64,000 nt of DNA from Melastoma dodecandrum (Eukaryota; Streptophyta; Magnoliopsida; Myrtales; Melastomataceae). The notes beneath the pieces were generated by a model. It worked only from the letters and a program-made list of their open reading frames with translations, ran no database searches and was not told where the DNA came from. Position numbers and translations under genes: made by a program. Shown here piece after piece: positions 58,160 through 64,000 of this stretch. The stretch covers positions 868,001 through 932,000 of the forward strand of contig JARUPY010000079.1 in assembly GCA_029817715.1 (NCBI GenBank), in the 5' to 3' direction. Position 1 is the stretch's first letter. Each line of letters starts with the position of its first letter.

Positions 58160-59632
58160 CCGTCCACAATGCCCCCAGCGACCAGATTCCACCGCTCCCG
58201 CTCACCAGTCTACGGCGCCAGCAGCGAGTCTACGACGTCCCCACCATTCGCACCAGCAACTTTTATTTGTTTTTATGGCTATAAGCTTTTCAGTTCTATT
58301 GTAAGACATCATTTGATATTGTTTGATCAATTTAATCCATGTTCTTCTTTACTGGTGACCGCATCCGAATCCCTGTGAGTAATCGTGCCAAATATTCCCA
58401 ACGTGATCCGTTTTAACGCGAATAATGCCATTTGTCATCGAGGAGTCGACTCAAGAAGATTCTTACTCCTCATTTTGGCCAACCTTTCTCCTCGACTACT
58501 CCACCGGTTCCCTCAAAGTAAATGAGATACTCTAATATTCGGTATTTGATCTCAATAGTATATCTGATCTCAATACTACGATGACATCTCAATACTATAT
58601 ATGATCTCAATACTATGATGACATCGATGACTTTCGTGGAACGACTAAACTTGTTTGGAAACTTCAAACTTTGCGATTTTCTTTGAAACCTTATTTGGAT
58701 CTATCTTTGTCTTTAGCTTTTATTTGTGAAAAATATTGAATACTAGGAAATGTCATTCCCATTCGCGGCAACAAAGTTATTGGGCACAGCGAGAAGTCAT
58801 TTTAACAACTTCCAAGCACTTTGACATCTTGGTGGTTCCTATCTACGTGCGCAATAGCGACTTCCTAAAACAAAATAAGTAAATCGTTGTCAACAACGAA
58901 TTCTACACATGAAGTCATTGCTTCGGATAGTAATTTCAAAGTAATAGAAAAAAAAATGATTTTATAAACTAGTTCTTTGTAAATTAAAATTACTGTTTAC
59001 AACAACGATTTTTCATAGATATATTTCAGTAATTTTTAGAGTCATTGCTGTAAACAACAAATTATTTCGAGGGTGAAGGTGAATACTCCGACTTACAATA
59101 TTTTATTAAAGTAAGTATAATATTCCATATATAAAGTACCTCTGAACAATGTACACGTCCAATTTTCAATATTTCCACAGTACATTTTACAAACTCATTT
59201 ACGTACCAAAGCCATAAGGGAAAACCATGGGTACAGAGTTTTATGCAAAAAATGAAAGAATTTTTTATGGTCGATGAACAAATAGGATAAGCATCAGAAA
59301 TTTCCAGCACTAAATTAATAGCCCAAAAAGGACCCACATTCAACCAAACAAATTCAAGAGAAAATATTTTCCCAAATTTAATCCTGTAAATAAAATAAAG
59401 AAAAATTAACCACGCCCCGGCACATCACAATAATGGCAGTGATATATGTGCTGTCAGCACTTACTTATGGTGGTTGATGACAGGATCCACATTTTTACAC
59501 AAATATACGAACCATTTCTTCTTCATACAGGAAAACATCGCACAAGAGCCATTGCAGTGGTTCCGACCGAAAGTTAGCGTTTAACATACACTCAGCTCCC
59601 AGATTCTCCATCAGCAAATATTAATAGCTGGA
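58160..59632. other. unassigned spacer and VPS24 3' flank
   Basis: AT-rich. Contains a short repeated ATGATCTCAATACTA phrase (58,550-58,615) and CAACAACGA/AAACAACAA-type repeats (58,880-59,060) that may be more subterminal transposon sequence. The last part is downstream of the VPS24 stop and probably its 3' UTR. Confidence 0.5.
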
Positions 59633-61833
59633 TCACGACCTGACTCGTGCTAGCCTCGCTCGTATTTCCTCCAGCTCTTCCTCATCATCTGCACCCTCAT
59701 CTATTGCCTCATCCTGCGGGAGTCAACGAGTTTCAAATATATATGTTCCACTTTAGACCTCATCGTGTGCAAAGTTTCCCGGCCATACCACTCGGGCAAC
59801 ATCAAGCATACCTCTTGGGTTGTTGGTTGAGCAGATTGCTTAACCTTTTCCTTCCTAACGGCTTCCGGAAGTTCTGCCGCTGTCTCTCCAGCAATGGCAG
59901 TCAATACCTTATCAACCTCTTCCTCTATTTCCTCCTCCATGTCCTCAGAGTCCAAGGCTGTGTCCACAGCCTCATTCACAAACTCTTCGATTACCCCTGC
60001 CTGTAAAAGGCACGGCCATTCAGTGGCAATACAATTCAGAACAAAAAAAATCTAAACCAGACTGTAGCAAATGTTACTTGCATCACTATGCCACAGTAAG
60101 AAAATATAGAAGCCACGTTTAAAGAAGCCTGTGATCCCTATCATTTTAAAAGCTTGTTGAATTCATCGTATATCCAGCTTCTTGGGTCTTTATCCAACTC
60201 AAAAAATATAACAAGACGTCAGTAGCCACATCTTCTCATCTCCCAGACAAGATCAGTTACTACCAATTGAATATGAAAGCATCAGCTTCCAATAAAAGAT
60301 CATGCATGATTAATTAGCTTATGTATGCCCAGTAAAGTAAAGAAAATCCATTCCTGTATAGTTGATGGATAGATAGATCCATTAAGGAGAGGAACAGACA
60401 ATGACCAAATAATTGAAGAAAGAAACTTGGGTTTGTAGAGAAAGGCAACTGTTATCAGCTTCTATAACCATAATGCGGCGCTAAACATAAAAAGAAAATG
60501 AGAAAAATATTGAGGTTAAGGTAATAAAATGGAAGAAAGTTCTCCTCTTACTGGCCACATCCAATAAAACAATACAAGCCCAGTATATTGCAAACGGCTG
60601 ATGGCTAGAACATCGTGTACCTTGGTCATTTCTTTGCTGAACTCTTGCATTGTAGCTGCAACTTCTGGGGCCTTCATAAGGTTATTCACAAGCTTCATGA
60701 CCTCAGCACTCTTAGACAAATGCCCCATTGTTCGGGCAATCGCTGAAACACTCAAAGGAAATCACAAAAACTTGATTCAGCACGCAGAGTAGAACATCCG
60801 CGCTGTCATCCAATTTAGGAAAGACCTGAGAATACGGAAAGCGAGCGAGAAAAACAGTCCATGACCTCTTTCATCTCATGAAAACATCCATCAATGAGTA
60901 ATAGCAAGACCCAAATGTCACTAAGGACACTAGCTACATGCAAAACACTAAATATAAAGCGTATCCCGAGTGCAGACTTATAAATAGTTTCTCATGAAGT
61001 TACCAACTAAGAGGAATGCAATTCTAGCAAATGGGAAAGAGCGCACAGCACAAATTTGCATACAAGGGAAATGAAAACATACCAACACTTTCTCCCAAAT
61101 GCATCGAAATGGAATTCAGCTGTGCCTTGTTCTCATGAAGGCGATTTACGGTTCTTCGGGACATCACGATTTCCTTCGCAAGTGACTGTTAAGTAACCGA
61201 ACACGAAGAAAGAAGGCGGAAAAAATAGACATGACATCAGAAAGGCTTCAACAAGTAGGACAAGCGAAGGCATGTTTAGGCAAAACATCAATCTCTTAAT
61301 AGAACATGTGGCGAGAACTTGATATGGGCAGCCCCCAAATTACGAAACCAAAGATGGAATGAAGCAGAATTTAGCATGTGTCTTTTCTCTAGAACAACCT
61401 TCAGGGCTAAGCAATAACCATGATTCGGCTCCATCTATTCATAACTCTAACCATTGACAATACCAACATTTTCCTTTAACGTGAAAAATACTTAGAATGA
61501 ATTTGAAAAAAAAAAGAAAAGAAGAATGGAAGAGAAAAGGGAGACCTTAGCGGAGCCCAGGTCATTTCTCTTGGCAGCTTCCTTGATCGCCTTCTGAACG
61601 TTCCTCTCCTCCCTCTGTATATCTAATTAAACACATCAAAACCCTATCACGTTTAATTAAAGAAGAAAAAGGGGGGGAGGGGGGAGGGGAGGGGAAGAGG
61701 GGAATGGATGGGGATGTTTGCCTCGGATTTGGCGCTCGATGTTGCGGCACTCCTGGCGAAGACGGCGCTGCCAGTCCCTGAGCTGTTGCTGAGGGTTAGG
61801 CTTAGGCTTTATCATGCTCATCATCTTCTCCAT
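59633..61833 (-). CDS. VPS24: ESCRT-III subunit VPS24 (CHMP3)
   Basis: Six exons on the minus strand (61722-61833, 61546-61622, 61083-61185, 60621-60742, 59812-60000, 59633-59713) give 227 residues, the usual length. VPS24/CHMP3 caps or co-assembles with SNF7 filaments on endosomes to bud multivesicular bodies. The basic N-terminal helices of the Snf7 fold are clear (WQRRLRQECRNIERQIRDIQ, then AIKEAAKRNDLGSAKSLAKE). The middle carries HLGESVAIARTMGHLSKSAE and VNNLMKAPEVAATMQEFSKE. An acidic helix follows (DSEDMEEEIEEEVDKVL). The C-terminal ELEEIRARLARVRS is an MIM1 motif for the VPS4 MIT domain. Intron 1 starts with GC instead of GT; all others are GT-AG. An internal in-frame ATG at residue 4 is an alternative start. 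Confidence 0.93.
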
Positions 61834-62188
61834 CCTTCTTCTCCCTCCCGATTCCCACGGAGTTTCGGACGATCGGAGAACGCCGACGAAGAAGAACGGA
61901 TCAGATCTTGACCGGATTATGATGAAGACGAAAACGACGAAGAAGAAGGAAGGGGAACGACCACGACGGGAGGGAATGAGAAAATAGGAAAGCAAGCGGA
62001 AGGGAGGGGGTGTTGGCTTTTTAGTTGTCCTCTAAACGCCCGTGCTTTTTAGTTGTTGTCCTCAAAATATACTTTATTTTCAAGGAATCATATAACTTAG
62101 AACCGGTGCCCCCAACAGAGGTATTCAGATTTGACGGGTGAACTATGCGGAATTTTGTACGAAAATACGATCAGTTTTAAAAAAAATT
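61834..62188. other. VPS24 promoter and leader region
   Basis: Upstream of VPS24 on the minus strand. Purine/pyrimidine-biased, without an obvious TATA box. The right part is AT-rich and grades into the MULE-associated repeat. Confidence 0.5.
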
Positions 62189-62189
62189 T

Positions 62190-62520
62190 GTGAAATACAG
62201 TAATAGTTTCGTAAAACACGGTTTTACCGTCGAAGGGACGCGTTTTGAAAACGCGACCATCAGTTTACAAAGTGCCCAAAACCCAAAACGCGCCCTTCGC
62301 GTATTAAAGGAAGGCGCGATTTTTGAAAACACGTCCCAATGGCGATGCATGAGGGCGCGGATGCATCGCCATAGGGTTTTGAAACTGCGAGGGCGCGTTT
62401 TGAAACCGCGCATGAGAGGCGGGTTTTCACTTAGAGAACCCCTTCGGGGAATGCACCAGAAAACCCGCCCCTCCTTTGAACATACAAGGGGTGGGCAAAA
62501 CCGGCCCCCCTTTTAGACAC
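62190..62520. repeat. CG-rich palindromic repeat array
   Basis: The near-palindrome CGCGTTTTGAAAACGCG (62,239-62,255) and variants TTTTTGAAAACACG, GGTTTTGAAACTGCG and GCGTTTTGAAACCGCG recur across 330 bp, with GATGCAT palindromes between. GC content is far above its flanks. It lies where the end of the minus-strand MULE would be expected, so it may be that element's subterminal region. Confidence 0.55.
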
Positions 62521-62689
62521 TACTAAGATCTTACGAATTATATTAGAAACCCTGTTTCGACAACACAATAACCAAACTATCGAACTTCGAAACAATCCAT
62601 ATTATAAACGTATCCTACATAAAACCTTAGAATATCATACGCAAAGGAGTTTTGTACGCAAAGTCCATAAACGTTTACAAATATCAGTA

Positions 62690-64000
62690 AAGTCTCCTAC
62701 GCCTCGTCGATTTCCTCCTAACATAAGGCCTGATGACAGGATCTTCTGGAACCTGAGGCTGCTCCGATGAAACATCCGGGTACAGTTGCGTGATTTGAAA
62801 AGGTCCTTCTCCTTGTTGTGAATGGTCGTACCTGAAAAACTTATATTAGTTGAGTTACGAAAGTTTAAATCAATCGAACATCAAATGACTTACCCGAATT
62901 CTCTTGCCCCTTTAATCGAAGCTCCCGGTATCGAACTGGACCCAACCTCGAAGTTACTTCGTACCCAAGTTGAATCCCATACTCGTCTCCTAGTTACTTC
63001 GTATACAAATCTCTCCTTTATTACATTCCGTAGGAACGACACTTTCACTTCAGGAGATTCTCTAACAAAAGTACGGAAGTAGGAACCATAAAGTTACAGT
63101 CAAGTCGATCATGATCTTGGAAAAACACTGCATTTAAACATGTATGCGCCTCACCAACAATCGTTATTTCAAACTCATCATCATAAGCACGTTGAATCGC
63201 GCATAATCTCTACTTGCAACCAGATCCAAACTCAGAACAAAACACAGACCACGTCGTCTTATCTGACTCCACAATTTCGTAGTTATAATGATTCTTGATA
63301 TGGAACATATTCACCGTATGAATGAGATGGTTCTTATGCTTGAACCGCATCCCTTTACGAAATTCAACCATAGCGTCCGGATCGTCCGTCATCCTAACAT
63401 CCTCATCCTCCTCGAAAATCACCTTCCCAGTATCGCCACTGTCTAGATAGAATGGTAGATGTTTCTCCAACTGTTTCTTCCTAGAATGACCAGCCTCATT
63501 AACCCCGACATTCTTAATATTTTCCTCGTTCCCTAAATCAACACTGTTGAACATTTCATCATCAGTATTGGCGTCATCATCGGAATTCACTATTGAATCA
63601 ACGATATGATTCTCATATCGCCGATATATAGTTTCGTTTAGAACTACTTCATCGCCCATATCACGTTCTAAATCTTCAAACGGGACACCCTCTTCATAAT
63701 CATTACCACCATCATCCTCATTATGACCATCCTCCTTATTCCCCACATTACTACCATATCCACTACACCCTTCATTCAACGGTACCAATCGACGAATATT
63801 TCTACTAACTTCGAAATTTTCCATTCTCTCTTGTACGACATTTATCTCCTCATCCACATTCTCTCCTACGGCTTGCGTGTTACTACCGTGCTTACTTCTT
63901 GAATTTGTCGACCTCCCTTCATTGCTAGAATTCCCAAAAACTGATATCACATATACTTCTTGAATGCGGTCACCATTTGACATCGCAAACTCACACAACA
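62690..64000 (-). mobile_element. Mutator-like element, internally deleted, continuing past the window edge
   Basis: A minus-strand frame (63,998-63,210, possibly starting outside the window) has an acidic Asp/Glu/Asn-rich N-terminal part, then the MuDR DNA-binding domain (HLPFYLDSGDTGKVIF, RKGMRFKHKNHLIHTVNMF, HYNYEIVESDKTTWSVFC). It ends at a stop replacing the Trp normally found after the GC motif. Reading beyond the stop gives LCAIQRAYDDEFEIT and DHDRLDCNF. Near 62,690-62,820 it gives a basic tail (EDPVIRPYVRRKSTRR) like those ending plant-mobile-domain MULE proteins. The catalytic core and SWIM finger are missing, so it is a deletion derivative. Confidence 0.72.

Overview
This window reads as nuclear DNA of a flowering plant, most likely a eudicot. 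The evidence is intron-rich genes with GT-AG splice sites, AT-rich spacers full of retrotransposons, and plant-specific families: a P-class PPR protein, the pollen type III polyketide synthase LAP6, a group III AP2/ERF factor and plant-mobile-domain transposons. A rosid is plausible because local gene order recalls Arabidopsis, but that is inference. No tRNA, rRNA or CRISPR array was recognised. Exon models were built by eye from splice sites. In every multi-exon gene the exon lengths sum to a multiple of three.

Region by region. 1-7.8 kb: AT-rich spacer around one small PHD-type zinc-finger gene (2430-3355). 7.8-16.7 kb: a head-to-head pair, the KEOPS kinase BUD32 (minus) and a CHD1L/ALC1-like SNF2 remodeler with a C-terminal macro domain (plus, CHR10/ASG3 type). 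They share a 247-bp intergenic promoter. The remodeler contains an 8-nt microexon just before its ATP-binding loop. 16.7-31.8 kb: a transposon block with a Ty1/copia relic split by an insertion, a Mutator-like element (MULE) carrying a plant mobile domain, and a 5'-truncated Ty3/gypsy chromovirus followed by two direct LTR copies. 31.9-42.6 kb: a second gene island with a PPR gene, LAP6 (sporopollenin polyketide synthase), an alpha/beta hydrolase, and an intronless DREB/ERF factor on the minus strand. 43.8-46.9 kb: a GC-rich foreign-looking island, a fold-back repeat, and two abutting pseudogene fragments (BAHD acyltransferase and MATH domain). 46.9-48.6 kb: a histidine-phosphatase (phosphoglycerate-mutase-like) gene. 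49.8-59 kb: a second copia relic, a Pack-type element that captured part of a pyruvate decarboxylase gene, a CACTA-like end with dense subterminal repeats, and LTR-like debris. 59.6-61.8 kb: ESCRT-III subunit VPS24/CHMP3 (minus), with a GC-AG intron. 62.1-64 kb: an internally deleted MULE of the same broad type as the one at 23-26 kb, running off the window edge.

The intact genes are mainly housekeeping: tRNA modification (BUD32), chromatin and DNA-damage response (CHR10), organelle RNA processing (PPR), endosomal sorting (VPS24). LAP6 is a tapetum/pollen-wall enzyme and the ERF is a regulator. No operon-like or defence-island logic links them. The least explained material is in the repeats: the decarboxylase-carrying Pack element, the ACTCGG fold-back, the CACTA-like subterminal array and the two GC islands.
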